NCBI RefSeq assembly: GCF_049331405.1
Contig: NZ_CP186274.1
Span: forward strand, 4,712,001-4,776,000
Length of the DNA stretch: 64,000 bases
Direction of reading: 5' to 3'
DNA from: PoT sp049331405
GTDB taxonomy: Bacteria; Planctomycetota; Planctomycetia; Isosphaerales; Isosphaeraceae
Below, one piece after another: positions 44,983 to 54,761 of this stretch. Below the pieces are notes generated by a model. That model did not search any database. It worked only from the letters and a program-made list of their open reading frames with translations, and was not told the DNA's origin. The translations under genes and the position numbers were made by a program. The first letter of the stretch is position 1; every line of letters starts with the position of its first letter.

Positions 44983-45161
44983 GGGCGTTTCCGCGTGAAT
45001 CGAGCCGTACAAGCCCTCGGGGCCAGGCCTATGCATCCTCCACGAAAACACCCGTGCCCCGGGGCGACTCATGAAGAGCCGAAGAAGAGTTCGAGAAAAC
45101 GCGTGACGACTCGTCCAGGATCGACTCAGTCGCCCGATGGATGGACAGTTGCCCCGGCTGG

Positions 45162-45824
45162 TCATGTCCTGACCGAGAATTCCAGGCGGTCGCCCAGCGG
45201 GATGTCGACCGAGGTATAACCGTGCCGAGGATCGCGAACGTAATCGAGGTAAGGACGAAGGGTCTCCTCAAGGATGTCGAGGTCATCGCCCACGACGATC
45301 GAGCCCACACGCAGGCGAGGCTCGAGCATCCTGAGGATCGGCAAGTACAGATCCTTCCAACCGTCGAGGAAGAGCAGATCGACGGGGCCGTCGAGATCCT
45401 TGAGCGTCTCCCGTGCGTCCCCCAAACGGATGTCGACATATTCGAGCAGGCCGGCGTCGGCGAGGTTCTTCCTGGCGCGGTCGGCCTTCTCCGGGTTCAG
45501 TTCGGTCGTGACGACGATGCCCCCGCCGTTGTCGCGCACGGCGGCCGCGAGGTGGATGGTCGAGATGCCGAACGACGTGCCGTACTCGACGATCGTCTTA
45601 CTCCCCTGGGAACGGGCGAGGCCATAGAGGAAACGGCCCCCGAGCCGATCCACGGAGATATACATCTTGTCCAGGATGCCCGCGAGGTCGGTCTCGACGA
45701 TGACGCCCCCTCGACGATCCACCTCGACGCGAATCTCGTCGGATAGAGGCGGATCCACGACCTCGGACTCGGCGAAAAGGCGGTCGAGGACATCGGCCAC
45801 GGGGCTCGCATACAATGACGACAT
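45162..45824 (-). CDS. Class I SAM-dependent O-methyltransferase-like protein
   Basis: 220 residues from an ATG at 45824 (MSSLYASPVADVLDRLFAES). The SAM-binding core: KTIVEYGTSFGISTIHLAAA (motif I), VVTTELNPEKADRARKNLAD (acidic loop), VDIRLGDARETLKDLDGPVD and LLFLDGWKDLYLPILRML. This layout is that of the O-methyltransferase family 3 group. It is divergent from the LysR regulator with a 60-bp gap, so LysR probably controls it. Substrate unknown. Confidence 0.8.
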   Translation of the reverse strand: MSSLYASPVADVLDRLFAESEVVDPPLSDEIRVEVDRRGGVIVETDLAGILDKMYISVDRLGGRFLYGLARSQGSKTIVEYGTSFGISTIHLAAAVRDNGGGIVVTTELNPEKADRARKNLADAGLLEYVDIRLGDARETLKDLDGPVDLLFLDGWKDLYLPILRMLEPRLRVGSIVVGDDLDILEETLRPYLDYVRDPRHGYTSVDIPLGDRLEFSVRT

Positions 45825-45884
45825 GAGTCTTCTCCGAGAGGAAGAATCGGCCCTCATGGGCCTTCCTCGGTCATGGTAGGAATC

Positions 45885-46862
45885 ATGGCGGATTTCCCAA
45901 AGCGAAACTCGGACAATGAATACTTGCGTGCCATGCACTCCATGGACCTGAACCTCCTGGTCGTCCTCGACGCCCTGCTGAGCGAGGGGAGCGTCGCCGG
46001 GGCCGCGCGGAGGCTGAACCTGAGCTCGCCCGCGGTGAGCCGAGGCCTGGGGCGGGTCCGCAAGGTCATCGGCGACCCGATCCTCGTCAGGGCCGGCAAG
46101 CGGCTCGTGCCAACCCCGCTCGCCCTCGGCTTGCGAGTGCGGGTCCAGGCCCTCGTGCAGGAGGCGAGGGACTTGCTCTGCCCCTCGGGCGAGGTCGTCC
46201 CGCAATCCATCGAGCGGACCTTCACGATCCGATCGTCAGACATCGCCGTCGGCGCCGCCTTCGCGGCCAGGCTCGTGGAGACGATCCGCGTCGAGGCTCC
46301 GGGCATCACCTTGCGGTTCGTCGGCGAGGGGGAGGAAGACGTCGAGTCGCTGCGGGATGGGAGGGTCGACCTCGATATCGGCAACCTCGGCCCGACCGGG
46401 CCCGAAGTCCGCACGCAACTGCTGATGCGAGACCGTTTCGCGGGAGTTGTGCGGGAGGGTCACCCGCTACTGAAGGGCAAGATCACGCCGAAACGGTTCG
46501 TGGAGTATCCCCACGTCTCGGCCTCGAGGCGCGGCAAGGCTCGGGGGCCGATCGACGAGGCGTTGAGGGAACTTGGCCTCACGCGGTCGGTGACGCTCGT
46601 GGTCCCGACCGCGTATTCCGCCTTATTCGCGGTCGCCGCCTCCGACCTCGTGGCGGCCGTCCCCGAGCGATCCTCGGATCACGCCCTGGGCCGGCTCGGA
46701 CTCCGGACTTTCAGCTTGCCCGTGAAGACCGAGCCCGTGGAGGTCCACCAGGCCTGGCACCCTCGGCTCGACGCCGATCCCTCGCACCGCTGGCTGCGGC
46801 AGAAGGTCTTCGCCGCCTTCCGCAAGGCATCGGCCGGGGATTCGGCGAAAGGCGAGCAATGA
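45885..46862 (+). CDS. LysR-family transcriptional regulator
   Basis: 325 residues from the ATG at 45885 with TAGGA just upstream; ATGs at 45873, 45933 and 45942 are alternatives. The HTH is typical: MDLNLLVVLDALLSEGSVAG, AARRLNLSSPAVSRGLGRVR. The effector domain is of the NodD/SyrM type (PTPLALGLRVRVQALVQEAR, LRFVGEGEEDVESLRDGRVD). It is transcribed away from the methyltransferase, the usual arrangement for a LysR and its target. Confidence 0.9.
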   Translation: MADFPKRNSDNEYLRAMHSMDLNLLVVLDALLSEGSVAGAARRLNLSSPAVSRGLGRVRKVIGDPILVRAGKRLVPTPLALGLRVRVQALVQEARDLLCPSGEVVPQSIERTFTIRSSDIAVGAAFAARLVETIRVEAPGITLRFVGEGEEDVESLRDGRVDLDIGNLGPTGPEVRTQLLMRDRFAGVVREGHPLLKGKITPKRFVEYPHVSASRRGKARGPIDEALRELGLTRSVTLVVPTAYSALFAVAASDLVAAVPERSSDHALGRLGLRTFSLPVKTEPVEVHQAWHPRLDADPSHRWLRQKVFAAFRKASAGDSAKGEQ

Positions 46863-46938
46863 GCCGCTCGCTCGATTATATACTAAAGACATCACTTCAA
46901 CATCTATTTTATATTAGAGATCCACATCATACCAATGC

Positions 46939-48132
46939 TTACTTCTGACGCTCATCTTCGTCTTCCGGTGCGGCCACCGGCGGATAGGTCGGCAAGGCGT
47001 CGTCGGGCTTGAGGAAGACCCGGCCGAGGAGGATAAGCTGATCTTCATCCTCGAGCGGCCCTGCCTCGCCGCCGATCGGGTTCAGGTGCATCTGCTCGCC
47101 GCGCTGGATGCCAATGAGAAGGCACGACTTCTTGTCGTTGCGGTGGCTCGAGAACATGGCGGAGAGTTCGGCGAACTCCTTGCCGATGAGGGAGGCCGGC
47201 GCGGGCAGGAGGTACATCTCGTTGGCGTCGCGCCCGACGGTCAGCAGTTCCTGGTAGACGCGGGTCATGCCGTGGAAGAGCGAGGCTCGGGCCAGGAGCC
47301 GCAGGCCGAGCTCGTCCGACGAGATGATCTCGTCGGCCCCGGCCTTCCTGAGGTGATGGCGATGTGACGGGTTCCGACACTCGACCGAGATGTTCGGCTG
47401 GTTCTCTCCCCGGCAGATGTTGCGCAAGGCGATGCAGATGAGGACGCTTTTGCCGTCGGCGTGCTTGCCCTCGCGGTCGTCGGAGAGGACGACGACGGAG
47501 TGCGCCTTGGGAACCTTGGCCCGCTTCAGGATGATCTCGCTGGTGGGATCCCCCTTCACGATGTAGACGTCGTTGAAGGCGGCCTCATCTTGCTTGTCGG
47601 GGAGGTCGATCTCGTCCGGGGTGTCGTGGATGATGACGACGGGGCGCTTATCCTGGATGATCTTGGCGTGGACCTCGCGGATCCATTCCAGGCCGCGGTT
47701 GGACCAGTTGCAAAGGACGAGGTGCCCTTCCATCTCGAAATCGCTCACGTCGCGTCTCCGCAGGTATCGCTGCACGAGCAAGGAGGCCAGGCTGGCGGTG
47801 AACAGGCCGGCGGTGCCGACCCCGACCACGAGGATGATCATCGTGATCAACCGCCCGGCCGAGGTCTTCGGCGCGTCGTTGACCCCGCTGAAGAGGATCA
47901 CCCAGACGCCCCAGAGCGAGTCGGACCAGGAAGCGAAATCCGGGTTCACGTCGCGCTCGGCGTAGTGCAACGCGGCGGCCCCCAGCAACCACGCGCAGGT
48001 GACGCCGCCGAGGATCCGGCCGACCTGGTGCCGGTTCCACGCCGAGAGCGCGTAGAGGGCTGCGTCACGCCAAGAGTCGAACCCGACGAGCTTGAGCGCC
48101 TCGTTGATTCGCCGTCGTTTCGACTTTGCCAT
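46939..48132 (-). CDS. RCK-type ion channel with non-canonical pore
   Basis: 397 residues. Two membrane segments (VGRILGGVTCAWLLGAAALH near 38-57; LITMIILVVGVGTAGLFTAS near 95-114) flank a pore loop where K+ channels have TVGYGD; here it reads LFSGVNDAPKT. A cytosolic TrkA-N/RCK domain follows (GHLVLCNWSNRGLEWIREVH, GDPTSEIILKRAKVPKAHSV) and a TrkA-C-like end (SLIGKEFAELSAMF). The layout matches bacterial K+ channels and CASTOR/POLLUX-like channels. Ion selectivity is uncertain because of the altered filter. Confidence 0.8.
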   Translation of the reverse strand: MAKSKRRRINEALKLVGFDSWRDAALYALSAWNRHQVGRILGGVTCAWLLGAAALHYAERDVNPDFASWSDSLWGVWVILFSGVNDAPKTSAGRLITMIILVVGVGTAGLFTASLASLLVQRYLRRRDVSDFEMEGHLVLCNWSNRGLEWIREVHAKIIQDKRPVVIIHDTPDEIDLPDKQDEAAFNDVYIVKGDPTSEIILKRAKVPKAHSVVVLSDDREGKHADGKSVLICIALRNICRGENQPNISVECRNPSHRHHLRKAGADEIISSDELGLRLLARASLFHGMTRVYQELLTVGRDANEMYLLPAPASLIGKEFAELSAMFSSHRNDKKSCLLIGIQRGEQMHLNPIGGEAGPLEDEDQLILLGRVFLKPDDALPTYPPVAAPEDEDERQK

Positions 48133-48531
48133 GAACCATCCGAATCGATCGTGGGTGCATCCGTAATCAGAGCGAATCTTATGTCATTCTCCGGCACTCG
48201 GCAATCTCCCGGGTGTCGGAGTTTGACGCCCGTCGTCGTGTCGGGAGTCCATCTCGCCGCGACGAGAAATCCTTTGCCTCGACCGGCAGTGAAGGACGGA
48301 GATACGGGCGAGGCCATGTCGACATCAAATTATCTTGCCGTGAATCAGATGAGCCTGGGAACGCAACCTGATCTCCGGGATGACGCCCCTAGTCCGCCCA
48401 CCTCCACAGCAACTCGTTCGCATCGAAGAGGATCGCTCGCCGCATGGACTTGACGGAAAGGGCGTCCTGAGCCATAAGGGGCGCCGTCCAAGGATGGCCG
48501 ATGGAAACGACCTGATCGAAATGAGTCGTCG
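48133..48531. other. Divergent intergenic region
   Basis: About 400 bp between the channel gene and the TolC-like gene. I see no gene. It should contain promoters in both directions. Confidence 0.4.
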
Positions 48532-50319
48532 ATGCTAAGGCGCGTTGGGCTGACCCTATCTTCGTTCGGCCTCATCCTCTCCTGCCTCTCATGCGGTTGC
48601 ATGCTCCAGCGTCACGACCTCGAGGACCGAGAACCGAAGGTCAGGATCTCGGGCACGAAGGAAATCCAGGCCCAGGCGAGCCGGTCATCTGACTCCCGTA
48701 AGGAGATCGATCTGGACCTCGTCAGGACGTCAGACCTTCAGCTCGAAAGCCCTCCCCGTGAAGGAGATGTGGCGAACGCTGCGGGCCGGATCACCCTGGA
48801 GCAAGCCTTGGCGATGGCCTCCCAGAGCAGCCCCGCCCTGGCCCAGGCCCGCGCGTCGGTCGACGTGGCGAGGGGCAATCTGAAGGTAACCGACTCGGGG
48901 TTCTATCCAACAGTCCAGGGGAATTACGCGTTCCAGGCGTATTCCTCCCAAACCGGTTTCAGCGGCACTCCAGTCGGCGGCAGGTTCCCCATCCTGCCCG
49001 TTCGCGGCTTCGGGCCCGGGACGCAGGAATTCAGCGTCTCCGAGGCCCAGCTCAAGTACACGATCTTCCAGTTCGGCAAGCAGTGGAACAAGCACAGGCA
49101 AGCGACCTGGAAAGAAGAGGTCGCTCGCCTCGAGAACGAGCGAAGCTGTCAAACCGTCGCCTATGAGGTGACGTCCGCTTATTTCCAGGTCCTGGAGGCT
49201 CGCTCGGCCGTGGAGACGGCGACGAGGGCCGTCGAGCGCGCCGAGGAATTCGCTAAGGAGGCGGCCGACACCCTCCGCCGCGGGGTCATCACGCAGGAGG
49301 AGAACCTCCGAGCCCAGGCCGCCCTCGCCACCATGCGCCAGGGGCTGACCGACGCCAAGAGCGAGGAGGAAGTGGCCGTCGCCGGCTTGAACCGCGTGAT
49401 GGGTATCAACGTCAACGCCCCGACGCGCGTCGTCGAGCGTCGAGTGGCCCCGGAGCTGCACCTGGAGCTCGATGAAGCCCTGCGCCTAGCCGTCGACAAC
49501 CGTCGCGAGGTCGCCGTCGTCCAGCGCGGGGTCGCGATCGCGCAGGGGGACGTGAACATCGCCAGGGCCGACTTCCTGCCGACCGTCTCGGTGCAGGCCG
49601 CGTTTTCGAACATCACCGGGACCAGGGTGCAGAATGCCAACGTCGGGGCCGGAGGCATCTTCCTCTCCCAGGATCTCTTCGCCGGCGGCAAGCGCAAGGG
49701 GATCCTCGGCGCGGCCGAGGCGGGGGTGAGGGTCGCGGCCGCCCAGGCGCAGCAGGTGCTCGACAGCATCGCCTACGAGGTGAACGTGGCCTTCCGCGGC
49801 GTCGAGGACGCCGAGGAGCGCATCAAGGCCTCGAAAGTGGTGATGGACCAGGCCCGCGAGAACGCCCGCCTGGTCGCGAGCCGGGCACGAGCCGGAGATG
49901 CCACGCCGGCCGAGACCATCGAGGCCCAGGCCGGCGAGATACGCTCGGAGCAGTCGTTCTTCGCCGCGACTTATCTGTATCAGCGGGCCCTCGCCCGACT
50001 CGAATACGCCGTCGGGACCTCCGTGCCGGTCGGGCCGGGGTCAATCCGCGAGACGACGGCAACAGCCCCGGCCGAGCCCAAGCCAGAACCGTTGCCGAAG
50101 CCGCCGGACTCGTCATCCCCCTTCGATCGCCAGTCGCGACCGGGCTCCTTGCCGGACCTACCGCCGCCGCCGGATCTCGGGGGTGCCGCCCCGGTGAGGA
50201 CGGCCCCCTTGCAGTCACCAACCTCCCCTGCAACGTCGGACAACCCCCGCTTGACGCCTCCCCCTTCGCTGTCTAGGCCCCCCTACGAGGCGAACTCGCC
50301 CCTCGGCGGCAAGCCTTGA
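48532..50319 (+). CDS. TolC-family outer-membrane efflux protein
   Basis: 595 residues. A lipoprotein-type signal (LTLSSFGLILSCLSCGCMLQ) is followed by two OEP domains: ITLEQALAMASQSSPALAQA (about 85-104), long coiled helices with AYFQVLEARSAVETATRAVE, and ELHLELDEALRLAVDNRREV. The C-terminal 90 residues are Pro/Ser-rich (PLPKPPDSSSPFDRQSR), longer than in typical TolC. It converges with the MFS/HlyD pair with 8 bp between the stops, forming a likely three-part efflux system. Confidence 0.85.
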   Translation: MLRRVGLTLSSFGLILSCLSCGCMLQRHDLEDREPKVRISGTKEIQAQASRSSDSRKEIDLDLVRTSDLQLESPPREGDVANAAGRITLEQALAMASQSSPALAQARASVDVARGNLKVTDSGFYPTVQGNYAFQAYSSQTGFSGTPVGGRFPILPVRGFGPGTQEFSVSEAQLKYTIFQFGKQWNKHRQATWKEEVARLENERSCQTVAYEVTSAYFQVLEARSAVETATRAVERAEEFAKEAADTLRRGVITQEENLRAQAALATMRQGLTDAKSEEEVAVAGLNRVMGINVNAPTRVVERRVAPELHLELDEALRLAVDNRREVAVVQRGVAIAQGDVNIARADFLPTVSVQAAFSNITGTRVQNANVGAGGIFLSQDLFAGGKRKGILGAAEAGVRVAAAQAQQVLDSIAYEVNVAFRGVEDAEERIKASKVVMDQARENARLVASRARAGDATPAETIEAQAGEIRSEQSFFAATYLYQRALARLEYAVGTSVPVGPGSIRETTATAPAEPKPEPLPKPPDSSSPFDRQSRPGSLPDLPPPPDLGGAAPVRTAPLQSPTSPATSDNPRLTPPPSLSRPPYEANSPLGGKP

Positions 50320-50327
50320 CCCGCCCC

Positions 50328-51947
50328 TCAGCCCCGGATCGGGCCGGGAGCATGCGGAGGCAGCGGCTTGAGCAGGAACGCCAGGACGACCGCGACGCCC
50401 AGCGTGAGGGCAAGCACCTGGAAGGCCGACTGATAAGCGAAGACCATCGCGTTGTCGCGGACCCAACTCCCCAGGAGTCGGCTCGCCTGGATCGCCGCCT
50501 CGTCGGGCGCGGCCCCCTTGAGCGTGAACTGGTCGATGACGCCGAGCCGTACGTCGTCCCACGGAGGCCGATTCGGCGTGATGCTCTGACGCATCGCGTC
50601 GAAGTGGGCATCGCCCCGGCGCTCGATGAAGATCCCGAACAGGTTGTTCCCGACGAACGATGGCAGCACAAGCATCAGGTTCTTGATGCCGGCCGACGAG
50701 GCGACTTGCGCCGGCGTCATGTCCTCCTGGGAGACGCAGATCAGCGGCGAGGCGACCAGGCCCGCCGAGGCTGCCCAGAAGGCCATGACCGCGGCCGTCC
50801 AGGTCTTGTCGGTGTAGAGGTCGATCGAGGAGAGGGTCCAGGTCCCCAGCATCATGCCCGACAGCCCGAGGATCAGGCGGATCTTGCGATCCTTCCTTGA
50901 ACCCAGCCAGGCCGTCAATGCTAAGGTCGTCCCCATGGCCGCGACCGCCGGGAGGAGCACCAGGCCCGTCGTCAATCGCTCATATTCGCGGGTCACGGCC
51001 ATGTAGCGCACGAGCACCGAGACGACGGTGAAGAACCCCAGGTCGGCGAGCGCCTTGGTCGCAACCGCCACGGTGAAGCGAGGGAGGGCGAAAAGTCTCA
51101 GGTCGAGCAGCGGATGCTCGCACGTGAACTCCTGGATGAGGAACCAGGCGAACAGGAGGATTCCCCCCGCCGTGACGAGCCAGAATTCATTCGAAGTCGC
51201 CCAACCCCACTTCTGGAACCGGAAGAGGCCCATCATCAGGCAAAGGACCCAGCCTTGCAGCAGGATGAGGCCGACGAAGTCGAACGGCTCACGCTCCGAC
51301 TCGGCGGGCTCGTCGGGCTGGAGTACATGATAGGTCAGGACCACCGCGGCCGCCGCGATCGGCACGTTGAAGTAGAAGATCGCGCGCCAGCTCGGCAGGT
51401 TGATCAGGTAGCCGCTGATGCTCGGCGCCACGATCCGGCCGAAGTAGAGCCCGAGGACGTAGGCCGCGATGGCGCCGTCGCGGTGGTCGGGGAACTCGCG
51501 CCAGAAGACGGTCAGGACCGTCGTGACGACCATGCCGTTGCCCCACCCCTGCACAAACCGGGACACGCCCAGAAGTTCCATGCTCGGCGACATCGCACAG
51601 GCCAAGCTGCCGAGCATGAAGATCGCGAGCCCGGTGACATAGCTCGCCTTAAGCCCGAACCGGCCGCGCAGCCAGGCGATGAGCGACATCCCGGAGACCG
51701 AGCCGAATAGCGTGCAGCCGAGGACCCACTGGTAGCGGTAGCGGTCCGACGCCAGTTCGTTGACCACGAACGGGCGAGCGAGGTCGGTGAACGTGGAGGT
51801 GATGCCGGCCAGCAAGAGCGTCGGCAAAATCGCCGCGACCACCAGCTTTCGGCGCTCGATGCCATGCCAGGGGCGCACGTCCGGGGCGATCGGATCTTCG
51901 GACGGTATCCGCACGGGCTGCCTGGCTCGCTCGACGACACTCATCAT
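50328..51947 (-). CDS. MFS drug transporter, DHA2 (EmrB-like)
   Basis: 539 residues with about fourteen membrane segments. It starts RKLVVAAILPTLLLAGITST, with YQWVLGCTLFGSVSGMSLIA and SRFVQGWGNGMVVTTVLTVF corresponding to DHA2 motifs A-C. The start overlaps the stop of the HlyD-like gene (ATGA at 51944-51947). Members exchange protons for drugs or other amphiphiles. With the HlyD and TolC-like proteins it makes an EmrAB-TolC-type pump. Confidence 0.85.
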   Translation of the reverse strand: MMSVVERARQPVRIPSEDPIAPDVRPWHGIERRKLVVAAILPTLLLAGITSTFTDLARPFVVNELASDRYRYQWVLGCTLFGSVSGMSLIAWLRGRFGLKASYVTGLAIFMLGSLACAMSPSMELLGVSRFVQGWGNGMVVTTVLTVFWREFPDHRDGAIAAYVLGLYFGRIVAPSISGYLINLPSWRAIFYFNVPIAAAAVVLTYHVLQPDEPAESEREPFDFVGLILLQGWVLCLMMGLFRFQKWGWATSNEFWLVTAGGILLFAWFLIQEFTCEHPLLDLRLFALPRFTVAVATKALADLGFFTVVSVLVRYMAVTREYERLTTGLVLLPAVAAMGTTLALTAWLGSRKDRKIRLILGLSGMMLGTWTLSSIDLYTDKTWTAAVMAFWAASAGLVASPLICVSQEDMTPAQVASSAGIKNLMLVLPSFVGNNLFGIFIERRGDAHFDAMRQSITPNRPPWDDVRLGVIDQFTLKGAAPDEAAIQASRLLGSWVRDNAMVFAYQSAFQVLALTLGVAVVLAFLLKPLPPHAPGPIRG

Positions 51948-53437
51948 CGCGCCCCTTCGGCCGGGTCGAGGCCTTTCATCTGCCCGTCGAAAGCCGACGT
52001 GGGGCTCACCCCCAAGCGTCCCCGTTCCCGCTGTCGTGTCGCCTCGGCGTTGGCCCAGGCGGCATCGCCAGGGACGTGCGAGATCGCCACCGTCACCGAG
52101 AGCCCCGGCCGGAGCGAATCCCAGAGGGGCCCGCGATCGACGGCGATCCGCACGGGTAGACGCTGGGTCACCTTGGTGAATTCGCCCGAGGTGATATCTC
52201 GGGGGAGGAGCGAAAAGTTCGCCCCGGTCGCCTGGCCGATCCAGACCACCTTCCCTTGCTGGGAGCCCTTGAGGGCGTCGACCCAGATCGTCACCCGATT
52301 GCCTGGGGCGACCCCTTGGAGCCGGTCTTCTTCGAGATAGGCGGTGATATAAACAAGCTCGGGGTCATACATGCTGAGGACCGGCGAGCCGAGGGGCGCG
52401 TGGTCGCCGGGGTTGCGGTAGCGCCGGACGATTACGCCGTCGAACGGGGCCACGATCTTGGAGTTTTCCAGGCGGGTGGCGACCAGGACCTCGGCCTTCG
52501 CCGCCAGCTCGACCTCGTCGCGGCGGAGCTGGACCTGCCGCTTCTGGACCTCGATCTCGAGGTTCCCGAGCTTCGCCAAACGGAGCGATTCCTCGGCCTT
52601 TTCGCGGGCCCGGACCTTCTGGTCGAGGGACTTCCGCGCGATCTCGACCTGCTCGCGATCGGCCTCGGCCCGCTCGACCTTCGCCTGGGCTGCCTCGAGC
52701 TTTGCCTGCGCGGCGTGATACTCGCGGGTCACGTCCTGGAGCTTGCGCTCGGGGGCGGATCGCTCCTGGAAGAGCTTGGTGTAGCGGTCGAACTCTTCCT
52801 TCGCGTTCACGAGCATGGCCTTGACCGCGGCGGCGTCGGCCTTGGCCTCGTTGACCGACTTGTCCACGTCGAGGGCGGTCATCCTCAGCAAGGCTCGCGA
52901 CTCGTCGCAGGCGGCCTCGGCTGATGCAAGCTCGGCCTGCGCCACCGCGACCCTCCTGGGATACTCCTGCTCCAACCGATCCAGCGTGGACTCTTCGAGC
53001 TTCAGGGTCGTATCGGCGACGCGACGCTTGGCCTGCGCCTCGGCGACGGCCCGGCTCAGCGGGACCGGGTCGATCTGGGCGAGGAGTTGCCCGGCCTTCA
53101 CAGTGTCGCGCTCCTCGACGAGCACGCCGGTCAGTATGCCCGACTCCTGCGGGGCCAGGTGGACGATGTGCGTCTCCACGAAGGCGTCGTTGGTCATCGA
53201 CGTCGTGAAGCGGTAGTAGGAGAAATCGGCGAGGACCGCCACGCCGACCAGGGCCCCGACGGCACCGATCGTCCAGACGCCCCAACTCGCCAGATTCCGG
53301 CGAGGTCGGGCGACCATCGCTGGCGGTTCCTGGGGAGGCGGGAGCGGCTTCGGCTCGGCAACAGGTTCCTTGGAATCCTGGTCGACATCGGCTTCATCGC
53401 GGCCTTCCATGCCGCCTTCGCTGACCGGTTGGCTCAT
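51944..53437 (-). CDS. HlyD/EmrA-family membrane fusion protein
   Basis: 497 residues from the ATG at 53437 with GGTGGG upstream; an ATG at 53485 is less likely. One membrane anchor (ASWGVWTIGAVGALVGVAVL near 50-69). The lipoyl/biotinyl-like hairpin starts at VHLAPQESGILTGVLVEERD. A long coiled coil (LKLEESTLDRLEQEYPRRVA to KVRAREKAEESLRLAKLGNL) and a C-terminal beta-barrel (IVAPFDGVIVRRYRNPGDHA) follow. It bridges the MFS pump and the TolC-like channel. Confidence 0.85.
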   Translation of the reverse strand: MSQPVSEGGMEGRDEADVDQDSKEPVAEPKPLPPPQEPPAMVARPRRNLASWGVWTIGAVGALVGVAVLADFSYYRFTTSMTNDAFVETHIVHLAPQESGILTGVLVEERDTVKAGQLLAQIDPVPLSRAVAEAQAKRRVADTTLKLEESTLDRLEQEYPRRVAVAQAELASAEAACDESRALLRMTALDVDKSVNEAKADAAAVKAMLVNAKEEFDRYTKLFQERSAPERKLQDVTREYHAAQAKLEAAQAKVERAEADREQVEIARKSLDQKVRAREKAEESLRLAKLGNLEIEVQKRQVQLRRDEVELAAKAEVLVATRLENSKIVAPFDGVIVRRYRNPGDHAPLGSPVLSMYDPELVYITAYLEEDRLQGVAPGNRVTIWVDALKGSQQGKVVWIGQATGANFSLLPRDITSGEFTKVTQRLPVRIAVDRGPLWDSLRPGLSVTVAISHVPGDAAWANAEATRQRERGRLGVSPTSAFDGQMKGLDPAEGAR

Positions 53438-53627
53438 CGTCCCACCCATGTAGCCGTGGCCGCCATCGGCGAGCGGACCCGGCATGCCACTCGGCTCGGC
53501 GCAGATCCGTCGTTGGACCAGGACCGAAAACCGAGAGTCGATTTCATGGTAGGCTCGACCTCTCCGGATTTCAAACGACGAGCGAGTGCATCGCCCCGAC
53601 TTCCGACCGTTGACTCACGCCCAGACT

Positions 53628-54761
53628 TCATCCCGCCTTCGACTGCTCCGAAGCCTCGTGAAAGAGGATGCCATGGGCTTCGGTCAATGTCGGCGGTTCA
53701 CATTTGGCGGCGAGCTTCCGGATGACCTTCTCGGGGACGTTGTAAACCCTACGCTTATTCTGGGCGAGCATGACGGACTCGGGAGGCTCGACGTAGACCA
53801 TCTCGACCCGGGCCCCATAGCCGGCGAAGAGGTCGACCCAGCGCTGACGTGTCACGCGAAGGAGGTTCGTCGCATTGAAGGCGAACGATTCCCGCGAGCG
53901 GAGGTATTCGCGACATCGTTCTCGGGCCGACTGGATGACCTCGCCCTGGTCGTCGGTCGGCTCGATGTCGAGGCCGCGACGGACCTCGTCGAGCGAGACG
54001 ACCGGGAGATCGGGGAGGCTCCTGGCCAGCCACGTATCCTTGCCCGAGCCGGGGAGCCCCGACATCATCGTCACCGTGCAGCGATAATCCTCGAACGGGA
54101 CGAAGTGCAGGTTCGAATCCGCCTGTCGGTAGAAGAGGAACCGGGCCTGGTCGTTGGCGAACGGATAGGGCCGGTCGAAGCAGCTATTCTCCTCGGCGAC
54201 GAGCTTCCAAAGCTCGAGGTTCTCCTCGGGCCGCCTCATCTCGGTCGTCTTGCGGCCGCGAGTGTCGGCGATCGCGAAGAGGTAGAGCAGCTTGTTACTG
54301 ACCAGCCACGAGAGCGAGACGACCTCGCGTGCCGGGTCAGGCTTCTCGAGGAGGAAGCTCGGGCGGCCGTGGAACCGCACAAGTCGGGCGATCTCCTCCC
54401 GATTGGCGAGGTCACACCCCAACGAACGCAGGACCGCGCGGGCGAGATGCTCCCCCTTGATGGCGTGCTTGTGCGACGTGACCCGCCCCGTATCCGGATC
54501 AACCTCCGAGGTGATCGGCTTGCCCGCGTCGTGGAAGAGAGCCGCGAAGGTCAAGACCGTGCGTTCGCGAGGCGTGAGCGCGTCCCAGCCTTCGAGCTTC
54601 GGGAGTTGGGCACAGACCATCTTCGTATGCGTCCAGACGTCCCCCTCGGCGTGCCATCCGGCATCTTGCCCGCAGACGGCCATGGCACGGCACCAGGGTT
54701 GGTCGTCGGCCCAGGCGACGACCTCGTCGATCGCGGCATTCGCGAGTTCTTGCCAACTCAT
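53628..54761 (-). CDS. HD-domain polynucleotide kinase (HD-Pnk), RNA/DNA end healing
   Basis: 377 residues. The N-terminal HD phosphohydrolase motif is TFAALFHDAGKPITSE (about 72-87), preceded by the His in VWTHTKMVCAQLP. The C-terminal P-loop kinase has TMMSGLPGSGKDTWLARS (Walker A, about 232-249), RRGLD-type lid segments and QNKRR. The fusion matches the known HD-Pnk enzymes (2',3'-phosphoesterase plus 5'-OH polynucleotide kinase). Its ATG overlaps the RNA ligase stop (ATGA). It should convert broken RNA ends to ligatable 5'-P and 3'-OH. Confidence 0.85.
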   Translation of the reverse strand: MSWQELANAAIDEVVAWADDQPWCRAMAVCGQDAGWHAEGDVWTHTKMVCAQLPKLEGWDALTPRERTVLTFAALFHDAGKPITSEVDPDTGRVTSHKHAIKGEHLARAVLRSLGCDLANREEIARLVRFHGRPSFLLEKPDPAREVVSLSWLVSNKLLYLFAIADTRGRKTTEMRRPEENLELWKLVAEENSCFDRPYPFANDQARFLFYRQADSNLHFVPFEDYRCTVTMMSGLPGSGKDTWLARSLPDLPVVSLDEVRRGLDIEPTDDQGEVIQSARERCREYLRSRESFAFNATNLLRVTRQRWVDLFAGYGARVEMVYVEPPESVMLAQNKRRVYNVPEKVIRKLAAKCEPPTLTEAHGILFHEASEQSKAG

